DNA from: DAOTWY01 sp003696565
Lineage (GTDB): Bacteria > Chloroflexota > Anaerolineae > Aggregatilineales > Phototrophicaceae
Reading direction: 5' to 3'
Assembly (NCBI GenBank): GCA_034435635.1
Contig: DAOTWY010000057.1
Location: forward strand, 1 to 31,335
Length of the DNA: 31,335 bases
Made by a program: the position numbers and the translations under genes. How positions within the stretch are numbered: the first letter of the stretch is position 1; each line of letters opens with the position of its first letter. The notes beneath the pieces were generated by a model. The model was not told where the DNA came from and searched no databases. It saw only the letters and a list, made by a program, of their open reading frames with translations. Positions 16,770 through 24,287 of the stretch are shown here, one piece after another.

Positions 16770-17372
16770 TTAGCAAATGAAGGAACAAGCTGGTGCAGCC
16801 CCACCTGGGCGTGCTGTGTTCAGATATTCTGTACGTCCTTCTTGCCAAGCAGCTAATGTATCTTCATCAATTTCTATGAAAACTGATGCACCATTAAATT
16901 CTGCGGGAAGTTCGGCTTTGTCATCTTCAGGATCGAGAATGTTAGTGACTTCAAGAACTTCAACCACATCGTAAACAAACACACCTTCATTCTCAACATA
17001 ATCTGTATCTGTATTCAGTGTGACCACCAAATGCGCCTGATAATTCTCATCGCCACTGTATACTTCTACCCATACATGCAATTGGAGGGCTTCATTTCCT
17101 TCCATTGTCCCGTAAGTTTTCCAACTGTTATACATTTCAGTGGTTGGCGTTTGAGTCGCAGCAAGATCATCATCTTCATCGTAAAATAGGATGGATGCAA
17201 CAGGTAACACCCCATTCAGTGTTAATGTTTCACCATCAAATGATCCAGATACAGCTTGTTGTACCACCACACCCAATACATCATCCTCTTCCATGGATTC
17301 GTCTTGAGCATTAACAATCATTGCTGCAGCTGCAAAAATTAAAGTTAGGAGGAGTAAAATACGTGTTTTCAT
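16770..17372 (-). CDS. Small acidic secreted protein of unknown function
   Basis: I do not recognise the family. A clear signal peptide (about 1-22, MKTRILLLLTLIFAAAAMIVNA) is followed by a strongly acidic mature protein of about 178 residues, rich in Asp, Glu and Thr and probably beta-stranded. The C-terminus is odd: a Gly/Ala/Pro-rich turn, then a tail ending PACSFIC, with both cysteines of the mature protein in the last five residues. They might form a small disulfide loop or attach to a partner. AAAGGGA lies about 8 nt before the ATG. It ends in a strong terminator just ahead of the secreted peptidase gene, so it may be made in excess of the peptidase. A substrate or inhibitor role would be speculation. 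Confidence 0.6.
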   Translation of the reverse strand: MKTRILLLLTLIFAAAAMIVNAQDESMEEDDVLGVVVQQAVSGSFDGETLTLNGVLPVASILFYDEDDDLAATQTPTTEMYNSWKTYGTMEGNEALQLHVWVEVYSGDENYQAHLVVTLNTDTDYVENEGVFVYDVVEVLEVTNILDPEDDKAELPAEFNGASVFIEIDEDTLAAWQEGRTEYLNTARPGGAAPACSFIC

Positions 17373-17401
17373 GGCTATTTTCCCTTTCAGTGTTAAGCTA
17401 C

Positions 17402-17410
17402 CTTATACCA
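17402..17410 (-). promoter_or_regulatory. Extended -10 promoter of the small secreted protein gene
   Basis: On the minus strand the bases read TGGTATAAG, a TGn extension with a 5/6 match to TATAAT. Transcription would start near 17395, about 22 nt before the ATG. TTGACC lies only 13 bp upstream, too close for a normal -35. Confidence 0.4.
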
Positions 17411-17447
17411 TTCTAACGCAGGTCAATTTATTTAGAAAACGAATTTT

Positions 17448-18119
17448 TTATGAAGAAACATCTTCATCCGTTGTTGCTTCTGGGTCATAACATTCAGCAG
17501 ACCATAACGGTGATTCTTCCTTGGGGGCAGCCAAGCGTTCCCAGCCTTCTTGTTTGTCATCCAATTCCTCGCTAAGTTCTTGTGGAACCTGCAAGTAAAG
17601 ATATAATTTAGGACCAGTTAAGCTATAAGGGTCATTATCAATACCCAAACACACAATGACCTCAGCATTAGGATCACCCAAATCAATCAGCAAAGCATCA
17701 TATACGGTTGCCAGCACACCATCTGCCGAACTCACTTGTTCCGTCATATACACAATGAGGTCATTGCTATTATCAATTGTCGCTACTGCCCCAAATTGTT
17801 CTTCAATCGATTCATCCAGTACAAATTCTTCATCTAATTCAGTGATGCTTTCTAGCCAGGGCATTGCTTGATTATAATCCACCAAGAAGAAATCTAAATC
17901 AGATAGGTCAGCATCACGTGTTTCAAATGTACGCTCGACATTACCAGATGCCAATGCAGCGGTTAAACGAGCCTCAGAAGCAGTAATTTCCTCCGCAACA
18001 ATATTTCTAACGGTCTCTTCGTTGAGACTCGAACTACCTGTTAGACTAATAATCAAAATTCCGGCAATCACCCCTACAACAAGTCCGAGCGTTGTATAAA
18101 CTAAATCTTTAGCTGTCAT
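17448..18119 (-). CDS. Membrane-anchored acidic protein of unknown function
   Basis: No family is recognised. One N-terminal membrane segment (about 7-28, VYTTLGLVVGVIAGILIISL) anchors a domain of about 195 residues outside or at the surface. A short helical stretch (about 32-58; EETVRNIVAEEITASEARL) could be a coiled coil. The rest is acidic (many Glu and Asp) and has two cysteines, near residues 157 and 210. ATG 18119 is preferred over GTG 18126 because AGAGG then lies 8 nt upstream. A possible -10 (TATACT on the minus strand, 18153-18158) would give a leader of about 27 nt. It has the same orientation as the small acidic secreted protein and the peptidase, but each has its own promoter or terminator, so a shared job is only suggested by location. 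Confidence 0.55.
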   Translation of the reverse strand: MTAKDLVYTTLGLVVGVIAGILIISLTGSSSLNEETVRNIVAEEITASEARLTAALASGNVERTFETRDADLSDLDFFLVDYNQAMPWLESITELDEEFVLDESIEEQFGAVATIDNSNDLIVYMTEQVSSADGVLATVYDALLIDLGDPNAEVIVCLGIDNDPYSLTGPKLYLYLQVPQELSEELDDKQEGWERLAAPKEESPLWSAECYDPEATTDEDVSS

Positions 18120-18209
18120 GTGCGTCACCTCTTTCTCATATGCTTTAATGTCAGTATACTTGCAGAAGACGAACCAAAGTTGTAAAAACCATTTACAGTT
18201 AAAAAATTT

Positions 18210-19127
18210 TTATGATTGTCGGATGACAATTGGACTAGCAGGGATATACCGCTCATCTGCAACAGGTTCAACAAGCAAAATAGGTTCTAAGGGCGTGTTC
18301 AGATCAACAAGATATAACCCCATCGTTCCAGTTTGGCTGATCCCGATGTATATAATCTGATCATCGCACCAAGCAGGAAGATACCCAGAAACAGCGTTTT
18401 CTGCCAATACAATTAATTCGTTTTCAGTGAACATAACCAGGTCAATTTGTTCACCCTTTAGATCACGCCAAAGCAACGTGACAAGCCGTTCGCCATCCTC
18501 TGACCACACACTTCTTTCCACAATTGCAGATGTGATAACCCGCCCATTAGTGCCATCGGCATCCATCGTCGCCCAGATATAATCGGATTGCCCTATCCTG
18601 GCACGCAAAGCAATTTCCTCTCCATCTGGCGACCAAGCTGGAAGATCGTGGATATCACCTTCTGGCGTAAGATCAATTAGATCACCCGTATTTGGATCAA
18701 AAACGTGAATACCCTCATTGTTATAAAACCCAATACGCCCATCCGGTAACCAGCGTGGATCAACGGCGGAGATGTTTTGATAGACAGTGGCTTCTTCACT
18801 GGTGATATCAACAATCACAAGCCGATTTTGCATATCAAAACGCGCAGCATAAACGACTTGAGTAAAATCCGCATTCCAATCTGGTATAACGTTATAAGTG
18901 TATACACCTCGGTCAATAGGGATATCTATTCGTGCCCCATCATCTAATGTGACGATGGATAAATAATCACCATCTAAAAAGCCTATTCGTCCATCTGATG
19001 ACCATGCAAGATGCAAGCATGTATCTTCACAAGTTGCAATGCGCTCTATAGAGCCTGTTTCTAAGTCATAGGTGTATAACCCACCATCTGGCAGGGTAAA
19101 AAGAATGAGCCAAAAGAGTAATATCAT
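18210..19127 (-). CDS. TolB-like beta-propeller protein
   Basis: A short hydrophobic N-terminus (MILLFWLILFTLPDG) suggests export. The rest consists of repeated blades carrying the WSxDG motif typical of PD40/TolB-like propellers: WSSDGRIGF, WLPDGRIGF, WSPDGEEIA, WSEDGERLV and a degenerate last one. At 305 residues it would be about six blades without the extra domain of TolB proper. Such proteins usually bind other envelope proteins. Its ATG overlaps the stop of the MaoC-like gene (ATGA at 19124-19127), so the two are translated together, although an intracellular hydratase and an exported propeller make an odd pair. No enzymatic motif is visible. Confidence 0.75.
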   Translation of the reverse strand: MILLFWLILFTLPDGGLYTYDLETGSIERIATCEDTCLHLAWSSDGRIGFLDGDYLSIVTLDDGARIDIPIDRGVYTYNVIPDWNADFTQVVYAARFDMQNRLVIVDITSEEATVYQNISAVDPRWLPDGRIGFYNNEGIHVFDPNTGDLIDLTPEGDIHDLPAWSPDGEEIALRARIGQSDYIWATMDADGTNGRVITSAIVERSVWSEDGERLVTLLWRDLKGEQIDLVMFTENELIVLAENAVSGYLPAWCDDQIIYIGISQTGTMGLYLVDLNTPLEPILLVEPVADERYIPASPIVIRQS

Positions 19128-20002
19128 GTTTTGAGAGTCACACCGGCATAATTCAACACAATCTCATCACGTTCTTTTGTTTTTGTTTGGAAGATAACCG
19201 TATTATCCTCTTGCCACATTTCAGTAATGAGCGTTTCACCTGGGAATACATGCTTAGAAAAACGCGCCCGCACCGCAAAAACTTTGGATGGATCATTATC
19301 ACAAAAATGCTTCATCACAGCACGTGTTGCAAAACCATATGTTGCTAAACCATGCAAAATTGGACGATCAAAATTCCCAACAGCTGCCATATTCGGATCA
19401 GCATGAAGTGGATTAATATCTCCAGAAAGACGATAAATCAACGCCTGACGATCCAATGTTTTCTCCTCATGTACTGCATCTGGCTTACGTTCTGGGGGGA
19501 CATTGCTCTTCTCGGACGTGCCACGTTCCCCACCAAAGCCCCCCAGACCACGTATAAACATGCTAGATTGCTGCATAGCAACACACTCGCCAGTCTCATC
19601 CAAACACGTCACATCGGTGACCACTAACATACCACTGCCTTTATCATAAATTGCACTAATCACTGGTTGGCATGTAATGGTGCCGGAGGTAGGGATCGTT
19701 TTATGAATCTCAAGATATTGCTCGCCGTGTACTAGCATCATCGGATTAAACTCAATTTCCCCAATTCTGCCGGAGATTAATTGATGAATCATCTCACTAG
19801 TGTAGACAACAGGGAACGTTGGTAGTGCCACAAACCCTACTGTGCTAAGTTCATATACAAATTTAAGCTCATCCTGATCTAACCAGTCACTTGGTGCCCC
19901 TACTCCTAATGCATATAAACAAACATCACGGGTAGTATAAGTATAAGTCATGGATGGCATGGCTTTGCCAATGACGGCATTAACCTGCTCTAACGTAACC
20001 AT
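19124..20002 (-). CDS. MaoC-like double-hotdog (R)-specific enoyl-CoA hydratase
   Basis: The C-terminal half (about 165-290) carries the hydratase-2 motif around Asp195, Asn197 and His200 (SGDINPLHADP) followed by RPILHGLATYGFA, as in the hydratase part of peroxisomal multifunctional enzyme 2. The N-terminal half (about 5-125; YALGVGAPSDWLD, then LPTFPVV and LVHGEQ) is the non-catalytic hotdog. At 292 residues it has the usual length of this two-hotdog family, which adds water to trans-2-enoyl-CoA to give (R)-3-hydroxyacyl-CoA in fatty-acid or branched-chain breakdown. It sits 60 bp after the PadR gene and overlaps the propeller gene. The real substrate is not evident. Confidence 0.88.
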   Translation of the reverse strand: MVTLEQVNAVIGKAMPSMTYTYTTRDVCLYALGVGAPSDWLDQDELKFVYELSTVGFVALPTFPVVYTSEMIHQLISGRIGEIEFNPMMLVHGEQYLEIHKTIPTSGTITCQPVISAIYDKGSGMLVVTDVTCLDETGECVAMQQSSMFIRGLGGFGGERGTSEKSNVPPERKPDAVHEEKTLDRQALIYRLSGDINPLHADPNMAAVGNFDRPILHGLATYGFATRAVMKHFCDNDPSKVFAVRARFSKHVFPGETLITEMWQEDNTVIFQTKTKERDEIVLNYAGVTLKT

Positions 20003-20062
20003 ATTGACTCCAATCTATATTTAAGGTTTAAAATCTTTCATTGTTGCTGGCAAATTGAATTG

Positions 20063-20692
20063 TTAATCAATAATACCATCTGGCTGAAAATCTGAAATCG
20101 GATATTGCTCCAGAATTTGGTTGATAAGCTTATCAGCCTGTTGTTGATCCAAATTTTCAAAGAATGTGATTAGGCTGCTAATCCACTGGAGATCATGATA
20201 GTTTTGCATAAAACGATATTCCAGCACTTTGATCTTGAGGATTAATATTTGTTCTTGATCGGGCAATATTTGTAACTTCGCTTGATAGTTGCCTAAATCC
20301 TCCTCTAACTTTATCCGTTGTTGAATAACGCGCTCTTTCCAACTTTGTAACAACGGCATCAACATATCAGCTGGCACAAAATTTGACAAATAAACTTGTC
20401 CTAGCCAGTCATAGCGGGTTGGTTGTGGGGGCAGTAATGTGGTGAGCCATTCGGCTAAAGCGGCTTCTCCTTTTGGTGTTATGGAATAAATTTTTTTATT
20501 TGGGCTACCATCCTGCACCACTAACTCACATGTGACATAGGCTTGCTCTTCTAACTTATGCAGGGCGTGGTAAATTTGGCGTTGCTCCGCTGTCCAAAGT
20601 GACTGTAAATCGTCTTCAAAGACTTTATATAAGTCATAACCTGTTTTTGGACTGGCGTGGATCAACCCCAGAATCAAAAATTCCAAAGACAT
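20063..20692 (-). CDS. PadR-family transcriptional regulator
   Basis: A winged helix fills residues 1-85: LEFLILGLIHASPKTGYDLYK at the start, IYHALHKLEEQAYV as recognition region and KIYSITPKGEAALAEWL in the wing. A C-terminal helical dimerisation domain follows (about 95-205), as in the longer PadR proteins that sense aromatic or membrane stress. The start ATG 20692 has a strong GGAGGGG directly upstream, which decides against the upstream start at 20713. A perfect inverted repeat 16 bp upstream is a likely autoregulatory operator. It is probably the first gene of the MaoC/propeller operon, whose control it would exert. The effector is unknown. Confidence 0.9.
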   Translation of the reverse strand: MSLEFLILGLIHASPKTGYDLYKVFEDDLQSLWTAEQRQIYHALHKLEEQAYVTCELVVQDGSPNKKIYSITPKGEAALAEWLTTLLPPQPTRYDWLGQVYLSNFVPADMLMPLLQSWKERVIQQRIKLEEDLGNYQAKLQILPDQEQILILKIKVLEYRFMQNYHDLQWISSLITFFENLDQQQADKLINQILEQYPISDFQPDGIID

Positions 20693-20707
20693 ATCCCCTC
20701 CAGCATA

Positions 20708-20735
20708 TTGCATTTTACATTAAAGCAAAATGCAA
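20708..20735 (-). promoter_or_regulatory. Perfect inverted repeat, candidate PadR operator
   Basis: TTGCATTTT (20708-20716) and AAAATGCAA (20727-20735) are perfect 9-bp arms around a 10-bp spacer, 16 bp upstream of the PadR start. On the minus strand, TTGCAT and TGCAAT lie 17 bp apart inside the repeat, so the arms could double as a weak -35/-10 pair. Binding here would block transcription. Known PadR sites (ATGT-N8-ACAT) are similar only in being symmetric and AT-rich. Confidence 0.5.
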
Positions 20736-20791
20736 TAGACACTATACGGTTTCAGAACCCATTTCTCACATTATATCGTTAAAACACTGTT

Positions 20792-21035
20792 TAGGGGGGT
20801 AAGTTGGTTCAAAACAAGTAAGTAGAGATAGCAGAAGGAATAGGAAAAGACAACGTCATAGAAATTCAATGAGGCTGGCGGAATACTTTGGATAACAAAC
20901 ACGATAGCGTTGCCACGAATTGCAAGCATACAAAAACTATCGGATTGCTCATTATGTGCTGTATCCGTTCTAATGACGGAGACATGAGCAGTACAGAGTC
21001 TTGGTGCTAAACACTTAGGGAGGCTTACCCCCCTA
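20792..21035. mobile_element. Probable 244-bp MITE with TA-type ends
   Basis: TAGGGGGGTAAG (20792-20803) and CTTACCCCCCTA (21024-21035) are perfect 12-bp inverted copies that enclose a non-coding sequence. If the outer TA on each side is a target duplication, as in IS630/Tc1-mariner elements, the element proper has 10-bp ends and no transposase. It ends 5 bp before the stop codon of the NERD-helicase gene (in plus coordinates), in the gap to the PadR gene. Its inside has a stable hairpin but no reading frame. No other copy is in the window. Confidence 0.5.
20946..20990. repeat. Stem-loop inside the MITE-like element
   Basis: TGCTCAT (20946-20952) pairs perfectly with ATGAGCA (20984-20990), and TCCGT (20964-20968) with ACGGA (20976-20980) inside it. 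It could fold on either strand. No T-run follows, so it is not an obvious terminator. Confidence 0.4.
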
Positions 21036-21040
21036 GAACG

Positions 21041-22996
21041 CTATAAATCATCCAGATCGATTGATTCCACATAAACATGCGGTTCAATACATTTTAGCAC
21101 CGTTGGAAAGTGTTCGTGATGTGACATAATCAAGACCTGCCTGGCGCGGCTCATGGCTGTGAATAAATCAATTTTACGGTCACGAATGAATTCTTCTGAA
21201 CCAGGCTTGCCGTGTTCCTCAAAAAGAGACCCAACAAATGGCAAAATAACGATCCGGAACTCCAACCCCTTCATTTGACCATATCGAATGATGTTGATGT
21301 CCAATTTCTCATGTTCTAACCAATAGTCTTTGTCTTTATAGTCATGATAGAGAATGGCAATATCTGAGGGGGCAATACCTTGTTGCAACATACGACTAAC
21401 TTCATTGTAGATAAACAATACTTCTGTATCTTTATCTGGCAAAATGACAAAACGGGGAATTTTGCCGGATTCAAGTTCGTCTGTTTCTAAAATAGGTTTG
21501 ATAATATCACTAGACTGACTAAATACCGGATCACTTTGTATCAGACTATGTGCGGCAGAGCTAATCTCTCGTGTGCTACGATAAGGGACACGTAAAATAC
21601 GTGTTCTACCACGGACGGGGATGCCTTTTTCCTGCCAGGAAAACTTTTTGAATAAACTTTGTGTGGGGTCATCGCAAATGAATAAGCTGCCATCTTTTTT
21701 GATAACGCGCTTGATGACTTTAATCCAGGATGGCGCAAAATCTTGGGCTTCATCTAGTAAAATAACATCATATGCACGGCGATAGGAATTTTTCTTTTTC
21801 TCATCCAACTTATCCAAAGCGATCCACGGAACATCTTCCCAATCATACCAAACTTGTTGACGCTCTCTGAGTTTCTCTTGATGGGCTTGATATTGGCTGA
21901 AAATATCATTAATGACTTTACGTTGTGTTAATTGCAATGCACTACCACGTCCTTTACGCTCCACGGTTAAATAGCTATCGTTATTAAACAAGCCAACATC
22001 TTTACGCCAAGTTATTTCTTCATCAACAAAATCAATTGTTAGCCCAGCTGCTTCAATCGCTTCTTGCATATGATGCTGTAACCACCCTTTTAATTTTTTT
22101 GGTGATTGCCAATTCCCCTTATCTTTGATGATCCTGACGCATAACTTATGAAACGTCATGACATCAACGTTTGGATCATTAATGCGTTGGGTTAAATCCT
22201 GGGCTAATTTATCGTTATAAGATAGCACCAATATTTTCTTCTCTGGATAATGCTGACGCAGATATTGAACGCGACGCACTAAAACTAAGGATTTACCACT
22301 ACCAGCCACACCTCGTACTAAACGAACTGTCGCATTTTCTGAAACATTTAGAGCCTCTTCAGATAAAAATTCCTGCAATGGAGAAAGCACACCATAGTCG
22401 CCAACTTTTAGGCTGGGCTTCATCACTTTGCGGACAGCTGATTTTTGTCGCTCAGTCAAGGGTTGAGATAGCTGATAACGCCAGGGAAGATTCTTTAAAG
22501 CATTTTGAAATGCCTGAGGGGAATTCAAAACATTACTACCAAATGCCACGCCTTTCGGCAGAATGCCTTCTCTTACCAGATAGTTTTGCACGTAGTTATC
22601 TGCAATATTGGTAAAAATCAACATGGAATGCCAGGGTAAAACTAATGAATCACGCTCTTTATATTTCACAATTAAATCAGGTTGTTCTTCTAATAAACGG
22701 GCAAGCGTGATGGCATAGTTTCTTAAAGCATGTTGCGGGTTTGATAATATTTTTTTATTTCCAGCCGCATCTTTAATTGTGATGTTATCCTGATCGCCTT
22801 CAATAATTGTTTTCCAATCTTTGATTTCTATTACAACCACACCGTAATCCCAACAAGCGACAATCGCATCAGGGTGGTAGGTGTTACTTTCGCTGTTCAA
22901 TGTTGGCTCTATACAAAAATAAAAATCTTTACTCGGTAATTCATTTAACAGTTTATGTAACTTGGCTTCACCGGCTGTTTTAACACGCATTGACAT
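21041..22996 (-). CDS. NERD nuclease-like domain fused to a UvrD/Rep-type SF1 helicase
   Basis: The N-terminal NERD domain (about 5-120) keeps a PD-(D/E)XK-like pattern: Pro42-Asp43 and Glu57-x-Lys59 (VVVIEIKDW). An SF1 helicase core follows. Motif I has Lys235 (GVAGSGKS), motif II is Asp415-Glu416 (LLDEAQD), then DDPTQSLF (motif III), VPYRST (motif IV), GQMKGLEF and TAMSRAR (motifs V-VI). Helicases of this kind unwind DNA or DNA/RNA hybrids using ATP. The NERD part may cut or bind nucleic acid. The ATG at 22996 has AAGG 8 nt upstream. The gene stands alone between a MITE and a divergent gene and matches neither neighbour in function, which fits repair or defence against mobile DNA. That role is an inference. 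Confidence 0.85.
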   Translation of the reverse strand: MSMRVKTAGEAKLHKLLNELPSKDFYFCIEPTLNSESNTYHPDAIVACWDYGVVVIEIKDWKTIIEGDQDNITIKDAAGNKKILSNPQHALRNYAITLARLLEEQPDLIVKYKERDSLVLPWHSMLIFTNIADNYVQNYLVREGILPKGVAFGSNVLNSPQAFQNALKNLPWRYQLSQPLTERQKSAVRKVMKPSLKVGDYGVLSPLQEFLSEEALNVSENATVRLVRGVAGSGKSLVLVRRVQYLRQHYPEKKILVLSYNDKLAQDLTQRINDPNVDVMTFHKLCVRIIKDKGNWQSPKKLKGWLQHHMQEAIEAAGLTIDFVDEEITWRKDVGLFNNDSYLTVERKGRGSALQLTQRKVINDIFSQYQAHQEKLRERQQVWYDWEDVPWIALDKLDEKKKNSYRRAYDVILLDEAQDFAPSWIKVIKRVIKKDGSLFICDDPTQSLFKKFSWQEKGIPVRGRTRILRVPYRSTREISSAAHSLIQSDPVFSQSSDIIKPILETDELESGKIPRFVILPDKDTEVLFIYNEVSRMLQQGIAPSDIAILYHDYKDKDYWLEHEKLDINIIRYGQMKGLEFRIVILPFVGSLFEEHGKPGSEEFIRDRKIDLFTAMSRARQVLIMSHHEHFPTVLKCIEPHVYVESIDLDDL

Positions 22997-23110
22997 ATGG
23001 ATTACCTTTTTTTATTAAATTTTTGAAACTTTATTTATTATATTATTTGTTATCAAAATGAATATGTAACTTTTATGAAATTTTTGATATAGCGGCTTTT
23101 TTTCAAAACC

Positions 23111-23119
23111 TGTTACAAT
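23111..23119 (+). promoter_or_regulatory. Extended -10 that overlaps the first ATG of the SGNH gene
   Basis: TGTTACAAT has the TGn extension and a 5/6 match to TATAAT (23114-23119). Transcription would then begin at about 23126-23127, exactly at a second in-frame ATG (23127). No ribosome-binding site precedes either ATG, so the message may be leaderless. Confidence 0.4.
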
Positions 23120-24287
23120 GAAGCGCATGGAAACGATCAAAACTGCGCTCTCGCTTCTAACGTTCAAGCATTACATGGCACTACTGGGGGTGATTATTGG
23201 CTTTGTAATGCTTCTGCTTTTGAGTATTAATACATTGAATAAGCAGATGCAAGTTACAGAGGCAGATATTGCAACTGCGACCGCCATCATGATGCGGCGT
23301 ATGGGAATTGTCCCGACTTTTACTTTGTTGCCAACACTCACAACAGAAGCAACGCCTACCCCTACCCCAACACAGCCTAATACATCTAGCCCGGTTCCCT
23401 TTCCCACCATTACCCCACAACCAACACAGCTTTTTATGACAGCTCCGCCGGCAATCATGACCCCTTCCTTACCAACACCATCTCAAAATCTTGGCATCAT
23501 TCCAACTATCCCGCCAAACATCCCAACACAAATTAATGGAATACCTTATGAGCAATTTATTGTTTTACCGGATGAGGTTGTGCAGCACATCCGTGAAATC
23601 GCCATCACCGGACGTAATTTAGGTAGAAATCCCCATGCTTTCTCTAAACTGGGAGACAGCACGATTGATAACCCGTATTTCCTGGCGCGGTTTGATGGCG
23701 GAGATTATAACCTGGGGGATTATGCCTATTTGCAAGCAGTTATCGATTATTATGCGGGGTCATTTGGTAGGCAAAGCGCAGCGGTACGGGTTGGCTTACA
23801 TACCTGGTCTGTCATGGATTCCATGTGGGCGAATCATGCAATGTGTAATCCTGGGGAGCATATGCTAGCTTGTGAAATTCGCCTAAACAATCCGTCAATC
23901 ATCTTCATTCGCCTAGGATCAAATGATCGGGGTGTGCCGGGATCAGTAGAAAGCAGCCTGCGTGAAATCATCCAATATTGTATTGAAAATGGCGTTATTC
24001 CCGTTTTAGGCACCAAAGCAGATCGTTTTGAAGGCATGAGTAACATCAACAACACCATCATCCGGCAATTAGCAGCCGAATATGCCGTACCGTTATGGGA
24101 CTATGATTTATTGGCAGGGACAATCCCCGGACGTGGGTTAGATTCTGACGGTGTGCATCTGACGACATTTTTTGTTCATGATTATACGCAACCGCTTGCC
24201 TTTCAGCGTGGGCATAGTGTTCATAATCTCTCGGCTTTGGTGATGCTTGACCACTTAATGAGGCTAATCACATGCGATACTTGTTAG
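23118..24287 (+). CDS. Membrane-anchored SGNH-hydrolase-like protein
   Basis: One N-terminal membrane segment (about 17-40) is followed by a Thr/Pro-rich stalk (about 65-130, many TPTP units) and a C-terminal SGNH-like domain (about 150-385). Block I is KLGDST with Ser181, block III is GSND with Asn269, and block V is DGVH with Asp344 and His347. The Gly/Asn block II is less clear. Members of this fold remove acyl groups from lipids, polysaccharides or peptidoglycan. The stalk would hold it away from the membrane. It is a paralogue of the next gene, which it overlaps by 16 bp. The start is uncertain: ATG 23118 is given here, but an extended -10 covers it, and ATG 23127 would be a leaderless start. 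Confidence 0.7.
   Translation: MKRMETIKTALSLLTFKHYMALLGVIIGFVMLLLLSINTLNKQMQVTEADIATATAIMMRRMGIVPTFTLLPTLTTEATPTPTPTQPNTSSPVPFPTITPQPTQLFMTAPPAIMTPSLPTPSQNLGIIPTIPPNIPTQINGIPYEQFIVLPDEVVQHIREIAITGRNLGRNPHAFSKLGDSTIDNPYFLARFDGGDYNLGDYAYLQAVIDYYAGSFGRQSAAVRVGLHTWSVMDSMWANHAMCNPGEHMLACEIRLNNPSIIFIRLGSNDRGVPGSVESSLREIIQYCIENGVIPVLGTKADRFEGMSNINNTIIRQLAAEYAVPLWDYDLLAGTIPGRGLDSDGVHLTTFFVHDYTQPLAFQRGHSVHNLSALVMLDHLMRLITCDTC

Noticed and set aside
18181..18197. TGTAAA/TTTACA hairpin after the propeller gene as a terminator.
   Set aside because: An A/T-only stem with no T-run after it on the minus strand.
22997..23117. AT-rich gap as a replication origin or attachment site.
   Set aside because: It is an ordinary divergent promoter region; no repeated boxes or dnaA-like sites were found.
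23341..23500. Thr/Pro-rich repeats as a tandem DNA repeat or CRISPR.
   Set aside because: The repeat is at the protein level (a stalk); the DNA units are irregular and have no spacers.
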